Shown here: positions 1-7,377 of the stretch, one piece after another
Position numbering within the stretch: position 1 is the first letter of the stretch
Layout: the number at the start of each line of letters is the position of its first letter
NCBI RefSeq assembly: GCF_001592935.1
Contig: NZ_LRDB01000009.1
Span: forward strand, 1 to 40,180
Direction of reading: 5' to 3'
DNA: 40,180 nt
From: Roseivirga echinicomitans
Lineage (GTDB): Bacteria > Bacteroidota > Bacteroidia > Cytophagales > Cyclobacteriaceae
The notes under the pieces: generated by a model
Told to the model about the DNA's origin: nothing
Databases searched by the model: none
Seen by the model: only the letters and a program-made list of their open reading frames with translations
Made by a program: the position numbers and the translations under genes

Positions 1-52
1 TAGTCAATTAGGGAAACTTTTGATTGAGGAAAGGGTTTCACAAATGAGCCTA

Positions 53-595
53 TTATTTAACAATCTCGGTTAAAATGAATTTTAACCTTCTTGCTTTAAA
101 CTCATCTCTGATTTCGATAATGGGGATAGATTCACTCGCTGTTCGAAAGTACACTCTCACATAACGTTTGGCAAACCAGCGTGCGTATGTCACATAACTA
201 AACTCGACCGAGTCTAAATTTTCAAAACTTATGGTTTTTATTTTTCCGCCAAATTTCTCAACCACTCTATTATTGCAAGTCAACACTCGTTCTTTAAGTT
301 TGAAAACGACACTTACTTCATACTTCAAGATATTGAAATAGCTGTAACTAAGTGCAGAAAAATATAACGCAGAAACAGCAATACTATAGAATGATCTATC
401 ATACCATAAAATGGCTAAGACTGGAACAATAATGAAGGCAATAAACATTATATGATGAATAATGCTCTGCTTATCAGACTCTATGCTTAAAGCATTATTA
501 TCAAATTGGACAGTAAACTTATCAGAATCTGAAAGACTTCTATCGATAATTTCTCTGATTTTCTTCTCTTGTTTTGAATTTATCCTTCCAATCAA
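53..595 (-). CDS. Membrane protein with two N-terminal helices, PH-like C-terminal half (uncertain)
   Basis: I do not recognise a named family. The 180-residue product has a charged N-terminus, two adjacent hydrophobic segments around residues 45-65 and 68-88, and a soluble C-terminal half of alternating beta-strand character. That layout (two helices, then a domain rich in K/R and aromatic residues) resembles small bacterial PH-like membrane proteins, but this is inference. The start is a TTG codon at 593-595; no ATG fits near the N-terminus and no Shine-Dalgarno sequence is seen. It stands alone on the minus strand, about 80 bases from the epimerase gene start-to-stop, with a short heptad repeat in the gap. 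Confidence 0.6.
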   Translation of the reverse strand: MIGRINSKQEKKIREIIDRSLSDSDKFTVQFDNNALSIESDKQSIIHHIMFIAFIIVPVLAILWYDRSFYSIAVSALYFSALSYSYFNILKYEVSVVFKLKERVLTCNNRVVEKFGGKIKTISFENLDSVEFSYVTYARWFAKRYVRVYFRTASESIPIIEIRDEFKARRLKFILTEIVK

Positions 596-640
596 AATAA
601 TGGGTAGCAGAAATTTATAATATGAATCAATGGTCTGTCG

Positions 641-664
641 CCCTTAACCCTTAACCCTTAACTC
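641..664. repeat. Short heptad tandem repeat (CCCTTAA)n
   Basis: Three tandem CCCTTAA units followed by a degenerate CTCATAA unit lie between two minus-strand genes. A related heptad, GAGTTAA/TTAAGAG, is found at 5054-5078. The repeats are too short for CRISPR and have no spacers; they look like slippage-prone intergenic sequence. Confidence 0.6.
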
Positions 665-675
665 ATAACCAATAA

Positions 676-1077
676 CTACCTCAGCTCCTGACAAAGCTCT
701 ACCAATACTCCGTTGGTGGATTTGGGATGAAGGAAACAAACGATTTTATTGTCGGCTCCTTTTTTGGGTGTTTCGTTGAGTACGGTGAAACCTTCCGCTT
801 TTAAGCGCGCAATTTCGGCCGCAATGTCTTCCACATCAAAAGCAATATGGTGAATGCCTTCACCTTTCTTTTCGATAAACTTGGCGATTGGGCTGTCGGG
901 GTTAGTGGCTTCCAGTAATTCGATTTTATTGGGCCCTACTTGGAAAAATGAGGTTTTCACTCCTTCTGTCAGCACGTCTTCTATCTTATAATGAGGCTCC
1001 CCAAACAACTTGGCAAATAGGGCATTGGAATTATCTAGGTTCTTTACGGCAATGCCGATGTGTTCTATCTTTCGCAT
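676..1077 (-). CDS. mce: Methylmalonyl-CoA epimerase
   Basis: The product interconverts the R and S forms of methylmalonyl-CoA in the propionate/succinate pathway, in the cytoplasm. The 133-residue protein is the usual length of this glyoxalase/VOC-fold enzyme. It shows the N-terminal HIGIAV motif (metal-binding His6), the KIELLE strand at 51-56, the GIHHIAFDV motif at 74-82 (His76/His77) and the C-terminal VLVEL strand with Glu127 as the probable last metal ligand. The start is the ATG at 1075-1077. No mutase gene is nearby, so pathway membership rests on the family motifs alone. A lactoylglutathione lyase-like VOC protein is the only real alternative, and the HHIAF/ELLE pair favours the epimerase. 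Confidence 0.92.
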   Translation of the reverse strand: MRKIEHIGIAVKNLDNSNALFAKLFGEPHYKIEDVLTEGVKTSFFQVGPNKIELLEATNPDSPIAKFIEKKGEGIHHIAFDVEDIAAEIARLKAEGFTVLNETPKKGADNKIVCFLHPKSTNGVLVELCQELR

Positions 1078-1194
1078 AGACTTATTGAATCATTAACTAT
1101 CTTTGTAAATTAAAGGAAACTTTCGAGGCCTTGTGCCTGTTTCTAATCGAAGTCCAAATTATCGCATTTGGGCAGCATAAAAAAATCAACGCAT

Positions 1195-1605
1195 ATGACG
1201 GGTGCCGGAACAGATATCCATGTAGAGAGTATTAAGCTTCAACGCGAGATTGAAAGCCATTTGAGTATCAAAGGAAGTGAATTGAGCTTTGAGTTTCAGC
1301 AGAGCGAGGGCAAAACCAAACTCGACCTGATTACGATTAGCCCAAGGCACAATCAATCTTTTCTTTTCCAGTCTGTGTTGGGCATTGATAAGCTCGATGC
1401 GTTGAGAAAAATGTTGGACTACGTAAAGTCTTACAAAGACAAATACCAGTCTTATACCGTTCAGTGGATTGCGAAGGGTGAAAAAGAATTGCACACCTCG
1501 TATTTCAGGGCGGGCAATATGTACGATGCGCTAGATAAATTATATTATGGACGCGACATCAACACAATAACCGTTTTTAGTATAGTACTTAATCCTGTGG
1601 CCTAA
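1195..1605 (+). CDS. Conserved hypothetical protein, coupled to iscA-like gene
   Basis: I do not recognise this 136-residue protein. It is soluble, with no signal peptide or membrane segment, and is rich in charged and aromatic residues, particularly a K/Y-rich stretch near the middle. The open frame extends up to a TTG at 1168, but the ATG at 1195 gives a cleaner N-terminus (MTGAGTDIHVESIK), so I prefer it. Its TAA stop at 1603-1605 overlaps the ATG of the following HesB/IscA gene by one base, so the two are almost certainly co-translated. A role around iron-sulfur metabolism is suggested only by this coupling. A TATCTTTG -7-like box lies at 1098-1105, about 90 bases upstream, without a well-spaced -33 element. 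Confidence 0.7.
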   Translation: MTGAGTDIHVESIKLQREIESHLSIKGSELSFEFQQSEGKTKLDLITISPRHNQSFLFQSVLGIDKLDALRKMLDYVKSYKDKYQSYTVQWIAKGEKELHTSYFRAGNMYDALDKLYYGRDINTITVFSIVLNPVA

Positions 1606-1931
1606 TGATAACTGTAACAGATTCAGCAAAAGATAAAATTTTCGAACTTCGTTCTAAGGAAGGAAAAGCGAATGATAATAACATTAGAGTTTCGGTGCAA
1701 GGCGGAGGCTGCTCTGGCCTGATGTATGACCTTGATTTTGATTCTGAAATAAAGGAAAAAGATGAGGTTTTTGAAGACAAAGGCGTGAAAATTCTGGTGG
1801 ACAGAAAAAGCCTTTTGTACCTATTGGGCACTACCCTTGATTTTTCTGACGGACTGAACGGAAAAGGTTTTCAGTTTGTAAACCCGAACGCTTCGCGCAC
1901 TTGTGGTTGCGGAGAGAGTTTTTCGGTATAA
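1605..1931 (+). CDS. HesB/IscA-type iron-sulfur cluster assembly protein
   Basis: A-type carrier protein that should receive and deliver Fe-S clusters to apo-proteins in the cytoplasm. The 108-residue length is typical. The three conserved ligand cysteines are visible: Cys36 in GGGCSGLMY and the CGC pair Cys100/Cys102 near the C-terminus. The internal strand-turn region is intact. It overlaps the preceding hypothetical gene by one base (TAATG), and a strong hairpin terminator follows at 1954-1982, so the two genes form a closed transcription unit. I cannot assign it specifically to IscA, ErpA or SufA, because no isc or suf genes are adjacent. Confidence 0.93.
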   Translation: MITVTDSAKDKIFELRSKEGKANDNNIRVSVQGGGCSGLMYDLDFDSEIKEKDEVFEDKGVKILVDRKSLLYLLGTTLDFSDGLNGKGFQFVNPNASRTCGCGESFSV

Positions 1932-1953
1932 GCATTCCCAAAATATTGAATTG

Positions 1954-1982
1954 AAAAGGTGTCTCATAAGGACACCTTTTTT
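1954..1982 (+). terminator. Rho-independent terminator after iscA-like gene
   Basis: Perfect 10-bp stem, AAAAGGTGTC paired with GACACCTTTT around a 7-base loop (TCATAAG), ending in a T-run. It lies 23 bases after the iscA-like stop codon. Confidence 0.9.
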
Positions 1983-2049
1983 GGTTTATTATCTATAGTT
2001 CAAAAAAGATTATATAGCTTAGAATTATAAGTCACAAAAAACATTAGAG

Positions 2050-2391
2050 ATGGAAAGACTGAACAAATCGCACCGAATGAGTCAGATTGTAATGCATGGC
2101 GACACCATTTATTTGGCTGGTCAAGTATGCAAAGACGACACGCAAGATATGAAAGGCCAAACCCAAAGTGTATTGGATAAAATAGACGCACATTTGGAAA
2201 GCGTGGGTTCTAATAAATCCAAACTGCTGATGGTACAGATTTTTGTTTCCGACATGAGCCTTGTGGGCCAAATGAACGAAGTTTGGGATGCTTGGGTAGA
2301 CCAAAATGACCCTCCCGCTCGCGCCTGTGTTCAAGCCCCTTTTGCTCGTCCAGAATTATTGGTAGAAATGGTGGCTACAGCTGCGATATAA
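2050..2391 (+). CDS. RidA/YjgF/UK114 family protein
   Basis: Probable reactive imine/enamine deaminase or a relative in the cytoplasmic RidA family. The 113-residue length fits. Typical features are the GDTIYLAGQV strand at about 17-26, a central helix with Q/L-rich TQSVLDKIDAHLESVGS, the KLLMVQIFVSDMS strand, and the C-terminal PARACVQAPFARPELLVEMVATA segment. That last segment holds the Arg (PAR) that in family members binds the substrate carboxylate, and the conserved Glu near the end (LVEM). The N-terminus is shorter than RidA proper, and canonical deaminase residues are only partly recognisable, so substrate use is uncertain. It appears monocistronic, facing the MBL-fold gene, which ends 18 bases away on the opposite strand. 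Confidence 0.88.
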   Translation: MERLNKSHRMSQIVMHGDTIYLAGQVCKDDTQDMKGQTQSVLDKIDAHLESVGSNKSKLLMVQIFVSDMSLVGQMNEVWDAWVDQNDPPARACVQAPFARPELLVEMVATAAI

Positions 2392-2409
2392 GACAGCCAA
2401 AGCCACTAA

Positions 2410-3810
2410 TTAAATTCCTGTAAAAAGCTCAAAGCTTTCCAAGTATCTTGGAATCATTACGTTTGACCAATGGAGCTCTTCTTTGAGCTTTAAAGCCAGG
2501 TGATGGGCGCTTTTCAATTCACCATGCACCACAAAAGTCACTTTTGGCGCTTCTTTAAACTGACCTGCCCAACGCATTAATTCGCTTCTATCGGCATGTG
2601 CAGATAATCCATTGATGTGTTCTACATGACATTTAACAGGCACTTCAATACCATAAATGCGAGAAGTAGGCTCTCCTTCTAGAATCCTGCGGCCTCGTGT
2701 TCCTTCTGCCTGAAAACCAACAAACAAAAGCGTATCATTTTTTCGTGACAAGCGATTGAACAAGTGATGCATAATTCTTCCACCAGTACACATTCCACTG
2801 GCTGAAATAATGATTGCATTCTTTTCTATGCTGTTGATACTCATAGAAGAATCTTGAGTTCTGTAATATTTAAAGCGTGGGTAATCGAAAATGGACTCAT
2901 GTTCGCCCATCCCTATGCTGAGTTTGTGATCGTCACGGTGAATTTTGTGCAAATTAGTCGCACTAATGGCCATAGGGCTGTCAATATAAACATCGCATGC
3001 CGGAATCTGATTGGTGGTTAATAAGCGGTGGAAATAGTAGAGCAGTAATTGGGTTCTGCCTACCGCAAAAGAAGGGATCAGTAAACAGCCTTCATTATCA
3101 AATGCAGTTTTAACAATACTGGCCAGCTGCCCTTCAATGTCTTCGGCTACATTGTCCCTGTCGCCATAAGTGGACTCAATAAAAAGGACATCCGCATCAT
3201 GCATCGCATATGGATCCTTTAACATGGGCTGATTATAACGGCCTAAATCGCCTGAGAATACGATCTTTTTCTGCTGGGTTTCTCCTTGAATGTTAAGCGA
3301 CACGATGGCCGACCCAAGAATATGACCCGCATCGAAAAAAGTAGCCGTTACGGAATCTAAAACGTTCACTGGTTTTTGATAAGGTATGGGCACCACCATT
3401 TCGAGTGCCTTTGTTGCATCTTCTGTATTGAAGAGCGCCAACGGTGGATTGTGTTTAGAATAACCTTTATGTTTGGCAAACTCTGCTTCTTCCTCTTGCA
3501 GTTTAGCGGCATCCAAAAGCAAAATTTCTAAAAGCGAAGCGGTGGCTTCCGTGCAGTAAATCGGCCCATTGAAACCTTCGTTTACTATTCTTGGTAGGTA
3601 ACCCGAATGATCAATATGGGCATGCGTTAGAACAATCGCTTCAATGGTTGTGGCGTCCATCGGGAATTCATCCCAGTTTCTGAGTCTCAACTCTTTTAAA
3701 CCTTGAAACATACCACAATCGACTAGCAGCTTGCGCTTATCAAGCTCTAACAAATACTTTGAACCAGTAACCGACTGTGCTCCACCTAAAAACTTCAACC
3801 TTACGTCCAT
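2410..3810 (-). CDS. MBL-fold / beta-CASP RNA-processing exonuclease-like protein
   Basis: 466-residue metallo-beta-lactamase-fold protein of the CPSF73/YSH1-like beta-CASP type, predicted to cleave RNA with two zinc ions. The HAHIDHSG motif (His63, His65, Asp67, His68) is intact. Further ligands appear in FDAGHILGS, in FSGDLGR and in the C-terminal LSAHADRSEL; the beta-CASP domain follows the SGDLGR motif, around residues 190-380. The C-terminal RNA-specificity block (GMCTGGRIMHHL, VEHINGLSAHAD) is also present. The gene is monocistronic. A CRP/FNR-like palindrome at 3869-3880 lies about 60 bases upstream of its start, matching another site upstream of the NnrS-like gene. This hints at control by oxygen or nitric oxide, but that is inference. 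Confidence 0.92.
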   Translation of the reverse strand: MDVRLKFLGGAQSVTGSKYLLELDKRKLLVDCGMFQGLKELRLRNWDEFPMDATTIEAIVLTHAHIDHSGYLPRIVNEGFNGPIYCTEATASLLEILLLDAAKLQEEEAEFAKHKGYSKHNPPLALFNTEDATKALEMVVPIPYQKPVNVLDSVTATFFDAGHILGSAIVSLNIQGETQQKKIVFSGDLGRYNQPMLKDPYAMHDADVLFIESTYGDRDNVAEDIEGQLASIVKTAFDNEGCLLIPSFAVGRTQLLLYYFHRLLTTNQIPACDVYIDSPMAISATNLHKIHRDDHKLSIGMGEHESIFDYPRFKYYRTQDSSMSINSIEKNAIIISASGMCTGGRIMHHLFNRLSRKNDTLLFVGFQAEGTRGRRILEGEPTSRIYGIEVPVKCHVEHINGLSAHADRSELMRWAGQFKEAPKVTFVVHGELKSAHHLALKLKEELHWSNVMIPRYLESFELFTGI

Positions 3811-3868
3811 AACATCAAATTAACAACTCTCAACATCAAACAGCATTAACATTATTCATAATCTCAGA

Positions 3869-3880
3869 TGACATATATCA
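3869..3880. promoter_or_regulatory. CRP/FNR-like operator candidate upstream of MBL-fold gene
   Basis: TGACATATATCA, in the context ATGACATATATCAT, is a near-palindrome of the CRP/FNR form TGAn-N4-nTCA. It differs by one base in 14 from ATGACCTATATCAT at 17377-17390. It lies 59-70 bases upstream of the minus-strand MBL-fold gene start. Confidence 0.45.
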
Positions 3881-3963
3881 TAAAATACGGCAAAACCCAC
3901 TGCGTTCATCAGGGCATTCGTCCTCCAAATAAACCACACTAGATTACATCAGCATTTTTAGCA

Positions 3964-5007
3964 TCACTTTTCACCATATAAATCTGGCTTCTTAATCACC
4001 ATCCAGAGGCTTAGCCTAACGATTTGTCCCATGTTGGTACACTTTAGAAATGCTTTTTCATTGTAGTATTTAGCGAGGTCTTTCCTGAGTTTTTTCACCT
4101 GCTCTGGAAAAGCCAGCGTATCTTTAATCATGGCATTGATAAGGTCCAACACCCGATAACGCTCCACCCTAAGTCGGTTGGCGATCAATGAGCGTTCTTC
4201 TTTTTGATATTGCTTTACCGTTGCTGGGGTCATGTGCTTAAGTCCCAATTCAATCAGTTCGTTATTCTGTTTGAAATATTGAGGCAGGTAAACGCTTTTT
4301 CTGCCTTCATAAGATTGCTGATCAAAATCTATGGCCTTCAGCCTATACGTAACTTCTTCAAAATCTGGCGTTACACTCACTACGAAGTTGCTAGAGTGCA
4401 TATCGCCCAAAAGCCGAACGAAGCATCTTTCGTTGAACTTTACAAACTCTTTGGCCAGCCTAATCTCGTTAAGCACTTTACTGTGCATGTGGTTTTTGAT
4501 GAACTCATCTCCTGGAATGCCCACAATATGCTCTTCAATTAAGGTATTTTTATGAACGACATAACTCATTCTGTTGGGTGAAAGCAAATGCTCCAACTCC
4601 AGCCCATAAATTCTGGACGCATCCGCATTCTTTACATAGAAATAATCGAAGTTATCGTTGATTTGGTTGACAATGCGCACCCTGAAAGGCTTTGTATTGC
4701 CAAAAGCACAGAGGTCTACTCGGTCTACTTTTAAGTGTTCCATCACCCCAACATCTCCATCGGCCATTAGCACAGAGTAAATCTTTTTCAGGGCCAAGTA
4801 AATGTCCTTCATGTCGTCTTGTGGATAGAAAACCGTTTCCCAAAGGGTGTCATCGCCTTTAGAATTGTAAAGCGGAATGGCATTGTTATACCGCAGCAAA
4901 TCATCGTACTGAATGGGCACTTCGATGAGTCTTTTGTAGCGCAAAAGGTAGGCGCGTAGGTCTTCGCTTATTTTAAAGGGAATCTTCTTTTTACTGATCA
5001 GGGCCAT
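3964..5007 (-). CDS. Protein kinase/APH-fold-like protein of unknown substrate
   Basis: 347-residue soluble protein with no assigned family that I can name. The pattern of a kinase-like phosphotransferase is visible. LLGDMHSSNFVV at 199-210 matches the catalytic loop of aminoglycoside-phosphotransferase-type kinases (GDxHxxN; Asp202, Asn207), and AIDFDQ at 225-230 matches the metal-binding IDFxD motif. A candidate beta-3 lysine is Lys126 (FYVKNADASRIYGLE), and a hinge-like segment LIEEHIVGIPGDE precedes the catalytic loop by the expected distance. The C-terminal third is a basic helical region. The gene stands alone, with a heptad repeat and a REP-like inverted repeat upstream. Whether it is an active kinase, a pseudokinase or a sugar/small-molecule kinase cannot be told from sequence. 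Confidence 0.7.
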   Translation of the reverse strand: MALISKKKIPFKISEDLRAYLLRYKRLIEVPIQYDDLLRYNNAIPLYNSKGDDTLWETVFYPQDDMKDIYLALKKIYSVLMADGDVGVMEHLKVDRVDLCAFGNTKPFRVRIVNQINDNFDYFYVKNADASRIYGLELEHLLSPNRMSYVVHKNTLIEEHIVGIPGDEFIKNHMHSKVLNEIRLAKEFVKFNERCFVRLLGDMHSSNFVVSVTPDFEEVTYRLKAIDFDQQSYEGRKSVYLPQYFKQNNELIELGLKHMTPATVKQYQKEERSLIANRLRVERYRVLDLINAMIKDTLAFPEQVKKLRKDLAKYYNEKAFLKCTNMGQIVRLSLWMVIKKPDLYGEK

Positions 5008-5053
5008 TGTAATATCTCTTTGCTCTAAGATAGTGATTAGGCTTGAGTAGATA

Positions 5054-5079
5054 AGGGTTAAGAGTTAAGAGTTAAGAGC
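5054..5079. repeat. Short heptad tandem repeat (GTTAAGA)n
   Basis: About three and a half TTAAGAG-phase heptads lie between the kinase-like gene and a REP-like hairpin. Read on the other strand they resemble the CCCTTAA heptads at 641-664. Confidence 0.6.
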
Positions 5080-5113
5080 TGGAAGTTTAGAGGAAGTTCA
5101 GCCGTCTCTAAAC

Positions 5114-5189
5114 CGTCATTGCTTCTTCGCTTAGTCCTTTGCCAGAGACTACGACCAGCGGTGAAAGCTTCAGCGAAGGAGCAATAACG
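5114..5189. repeat. REP-like imperfect inverted repeat
   Basis: The left arm CGTCATTGCTTCTTCGCT (5114-5131) pairs with AGCGAAGGAGCAATAACG (5172-5189), with 16 of 18 positions complementary. The inner spacer contains a smaller AGTC/GACT pairing. The CGTCATTGC core is reminiscent of dispersed palindromic repeats in many bacteria. It sits in the gap between convergent or tandem minus-strand genes, with no gene content. Confidence 0.6.
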
Positions 5190-5204
5190 AAAACGTCTTC
5201 AATA

Positions 5205-5657
5205 TCACCTCGAACCAACCAAGCCCAGATTAATCAGCCAGTCCACTGAGAATGTCCAGACGACTGACCAAAAAAGACCGAAAATAAACATATAGAAAAA
5301 GACCTGTTTGCGGGGAGCGCCAACAGTTGATACCAAAAGAGAACCACCGACTGGAGATAGAATTAGAGGGGTGAGAAAGCAGGTTCCAATAATGCCGTAT
5401 TTCGTCCATATGCGTACCATTCTTCGGCTCTGCGGTGAAAAATTACCTTTCTTTTTAATGAAAATGGGTAGAATATTCTTTTTGATCTTCTCTCCTAAAA
5501 AGGAAAACAGCACTACGCTGGTCATCAAGCCAGCCATGGTGATAATGATAATTTCTAATGGACTCATACCAGCGGCTGGCCCCATCAAAGGCGGAAAAAT
5601 GGACTTGAGACAAGCCAATAAATAAATTCCAAAATAGGTAAGGGCCTTTTCTAACAT
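5205..5657 (-). CDS. Small multi-pass membrane protein
   Basis: 150-residue protein with about four hydrophobic segments (roughly 8-27, 34-54, 88-110 and 118-142). A short basic loop lies after the second (EKIKKNILPIFIKKKG), and a PxxxSPVGG-like Gly/Pro-rich turn lies inside the third. It resembles small integral membrane proteins annotated as small multidrug export or DedA-like, but I cannot settle the family. The ATG shares one base with the stop of the upstream antiporter gene (TAATG), so it is translated with it, as the last gene of the upp - antiporter - membrane protein unit. A role linked to ion transport is inferred only from that coupling. Confidence 0.7.
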   Translation of the reverse strand: MLEKALTYFGIYLLACLKSIFPPLMGPAAGMSPLEIIIITMAGLMTSVVLFSFLGEKIKKNILPIFIKKKGNFSPQSRRMVRIWTKYGIIGTCFLTPLILSPVGGSLLVSTVGAPRKQVFFYMFIFGLFWSVVWTFSVDWLINLGLVGSR

Positions 5658-6601
5658 TACTTCAATAAGAAAAACACATATAAAAGATACGATGCGATCA
5701 GGATAATTCCTGAAGGCGTTCCTAGTCTTTTACGGAAGATCATCAAAGGAAGGATGAGTATTGTAATACCAATCATCCATGGAAAATCAGTGTGGAGAAT
5801 ATCCATATTCACCGAAAGCGGCTTAATGATACTTGTAATCCCTACAATGGAAAGTACATTGAAAATATTTGAGCCTAATAAATTCCCTAAAGCAAGGTCG
5901 GTTTCTCCTTTTCGAGCTGCAATTACGGAAGTGAAAAGCTCAGGTAAGCTTGTGCCCAAGGCTAATACCGTAAGCCCAATGACTCGCTGCGATACGCCAA
6001 AGTCAACGGCAATTTCTTCAGCGCCTCCTATAAACCAATCGGCTCCGAAGTATAGACAGACAACACCTAAACTTACCTGAAAAATATCTTTAGCAATCCC
6101 CCATTTTTCTAGCTGGTCTTTAGGTGCTTCAATGTCAAGTTTGATTTGTTCTTTACGGGTGACGTAAAGCAGTGAACCTAAGTAAATCATCAATAGAATT
6201 ACGAGAATGGCCCCTTCTATATTTGAAATTAATCCGTTATAGGCAAAAATATAGAGGAGCAAAGACGAGCCTAATGTTACAGGCCAATCTCTCCTTGCGC
6301 TGTCTTTTTTTATTGGGATAAAGCCAAAAAGTGCTGCTGTTCCTAATACTAAAGCCAAGTTGGAAATGTTGGAGCCAATTACGTTCCCTAAAGCAAAATC
6401 GGGTGCCCCTTTCAGTGCTGAATTCAAGCTGACTAAAAGCTCTGGTGCCGAAGTGCCAAATGCAACTACCGTAAGGCCAACCACCAAGCTACTTACGTTA
6501 AAACGCAGGGCTAATTTGGAAGCTCCTTTTACAAGAATTTCACCGCCTATTATAAGGGTAACTAAACCTAAAACAAGAATTAGAATCGTACTCAGAAGCA
6601 T
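5657..6601 (-). CDS. Calcium/sodium antiporter, CaCA family (YrbG-like)
   Basis: Inner-membrane exchanger of the Ca2+:cation antiporter superfamily, about ten transmembrane helices, 314 residues as usual for bacterial members. Both inverted alpha-repeats are present: [18 protein letters not shown] with Glu54, and [18 protein letters not shown] with Glu221. Each is followed by a GNxxGSNIxN motif (72-81 and 239-248). These acidic residues and the GTSxPE motifs form the ion-binding sites in the family. The start codon lies 3 bases after the upp stop, and the next gene overlaps by one base, so the three genes are one operon. The ion (Ca2+ or another cation) cannot be read from sequence. Confidence 0.93.
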   Translation of the reverse strand: MLLSTILILVLGLVTLIIGGEILVKGASKLALRFNVSSLVVGLTVVAFGTSAPELLVSLNSALKGAPDFALGNVIGSNISNLALVLGTAALFGFIPIKKDSARRDWPVTLGSSLLLYIFAYNGLISNIEGAILVILLMIYLGSLLYVTRKEQIKLDIEAPKDQLEKWGIAKDIFQVSLGVVCLYFGADWFIGGAEEIAVDFGVSQRVIGLTVLALGTSLPELFTSVIAARKGETDLALGNLLGSNIFNVLSIVGITSIIKPLSVNMDILHTDFPWMIGITILILPLMIFRKRLGTPSGIILIASYLLYVFFLLK

Positions 6602-6604
6602 GAA

Positions 6605-7246
6605 TTAAAGTTTTGACCCGAATGAAAGATCACCCGCATCGCCCAAACCGGGCACTATGTATGATTTATCGTTTAATTTTTCATCTACCGCCCAAGTCCA
6701 TAACTCGTGCTCGTGCTCGATGTTTCTTTTTAAGTATCCAATTCCCTCTGGTGCGGCAATTACTGAGGCCAAATGAATACTGGAAGGTTTACCGTTTTTC
6801 AGAATCTGATTCAAACTGGCCACCAGCGATTTACCAGTAGCCAACATCGGGTCTATTAAAATCAGTGTTTTTCCGTCCAAATTTGGAGCAGCCAAATACT
6901 CCAACGCCACTTCTATTTGTTCGGTTCCTTCTTTTCGCCAGGCACCAATAAAACCAGCTTCGGCACGATCAAACACATCCAAGAAGCCATTCATAAAGGG
7001 CACCGCAGCCCTTAAGATGGATACTAAAACAATGGAATCGCTTATGGTCTGTTCAGAAGTGATGGCCAGAGGAGTTTGAATTTTTTGCTCTTCAAAATGG
7101 AGCGTTTTTGAGATTTCATAGGCCATCAAAGTACCCAGTCGCTGCAGGTTGGTTCTGAAGCGCAACCGATCGTTTTGCACCTCAACATTCCTGAGTTCGG
7201 CCAAATAAGTATTGGCAATGCTGTTTGATGTATTGAGTACTCTCAT
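6605..7246 (-). CDS. upp: Uracil phosphoribosyltransferase
   Basis: Cytoplasmic pyrimidine-salvage enzyme converting uracil and PRPP to UMP. The 213-residue protein is full length. The PRPP-binding loop LIDPMLATGKS is at 130-140, and the uracil-binding C-terminal segment YIVPGLGDAGDLSFG is intact. The SILRAAVPFMNGFLD segment at 76-90 is typical of the family. The ATG at 7244-7246 follows a TAAATTTG -7 box on the minus strand (7272-7265). It is the first gene of a three-gene operon with a cation antiporter and a small membrane protein; a link between uracil salvage and those is not obvious. Confidence 0.96.
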   Translation of the reverse strand: MRVLNTSNSIANTYLAELRNVEVQNDRLRFRTNLQRLGTLMAYEISKTLHFEEQKIQTPLAITSEQTISDSIVLVSILRAAVPFMNGFLDVFDRAEAGFIGAWRKEGTEQIEVALEYLAAPNLDGKTLILIDPMLATGKSLVASLNQILKNGKPSSIHLASVIAAPEGIGYLKRNIEHEHELWTWAVDEKLNDKSYIVPGLGDAGDLSFGSKL

Positions 7247-7264
7247 TCAATTTTCAAATTCCTG

Positions 7265-7298
7265 CAAATTTAAAGGAAACATTCACTCGTTTAAACAA
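7265..7298 (-). promoter_or_regulatory. Bacteroidota-type promoter of upp
   Basis: On the minus strand TAAATTTG (7272-7265) matches the TAnnTTTG -7 consensus. A TTG on the minus strand (7298-7296) lies 23 bases upstream, at the long end of allowed spacing. The start codon is about 18 bases downstream of the -7 box. Confidence 0.5.
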
Positions 7299-7354
7299 TA
7301 TCGGTTGAAAGGTGAATTTGCATGACAATGCTAGGCTATGACAAAAGACCAACT

Positions 7355-7362
7355 TAATTTTG
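7355..7362 (+). promoter_or_regulatory. -7 box upstream of M42-type peptidase
   Basis: TAATTTTG matches TAnnTTTG exactly and ends 15 bases before the ATG at 7378. It overlaps the alternative TTG start at 7360, which is one reason to reject that start. No good -33 TTG is seen at 17-23 bases. Confidence 0.45.
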
Positions 7363-7377
7363 GCCAAATTCTCACTT

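Noticed and set aside
641-664. Heptad repeats as a CRISPR array or telomere-like sequence
   Set aside because: Units are 7 bases without spacers, only about three copies, and no cas genes are seen; ordinary short tandem repeat.
1168-1194. TTG start for the hypothetical gene before iscA-like
   Set aside because: The ATG at 1195 gives a normal N-terminus; the extra nine residues have no support.
7360-7377. TTG start for the M42-type peptidase
   Set aside because: The TTG is part of a TAATTTTG promoter-like box, and the ATG at 7378 matches the usual family start.
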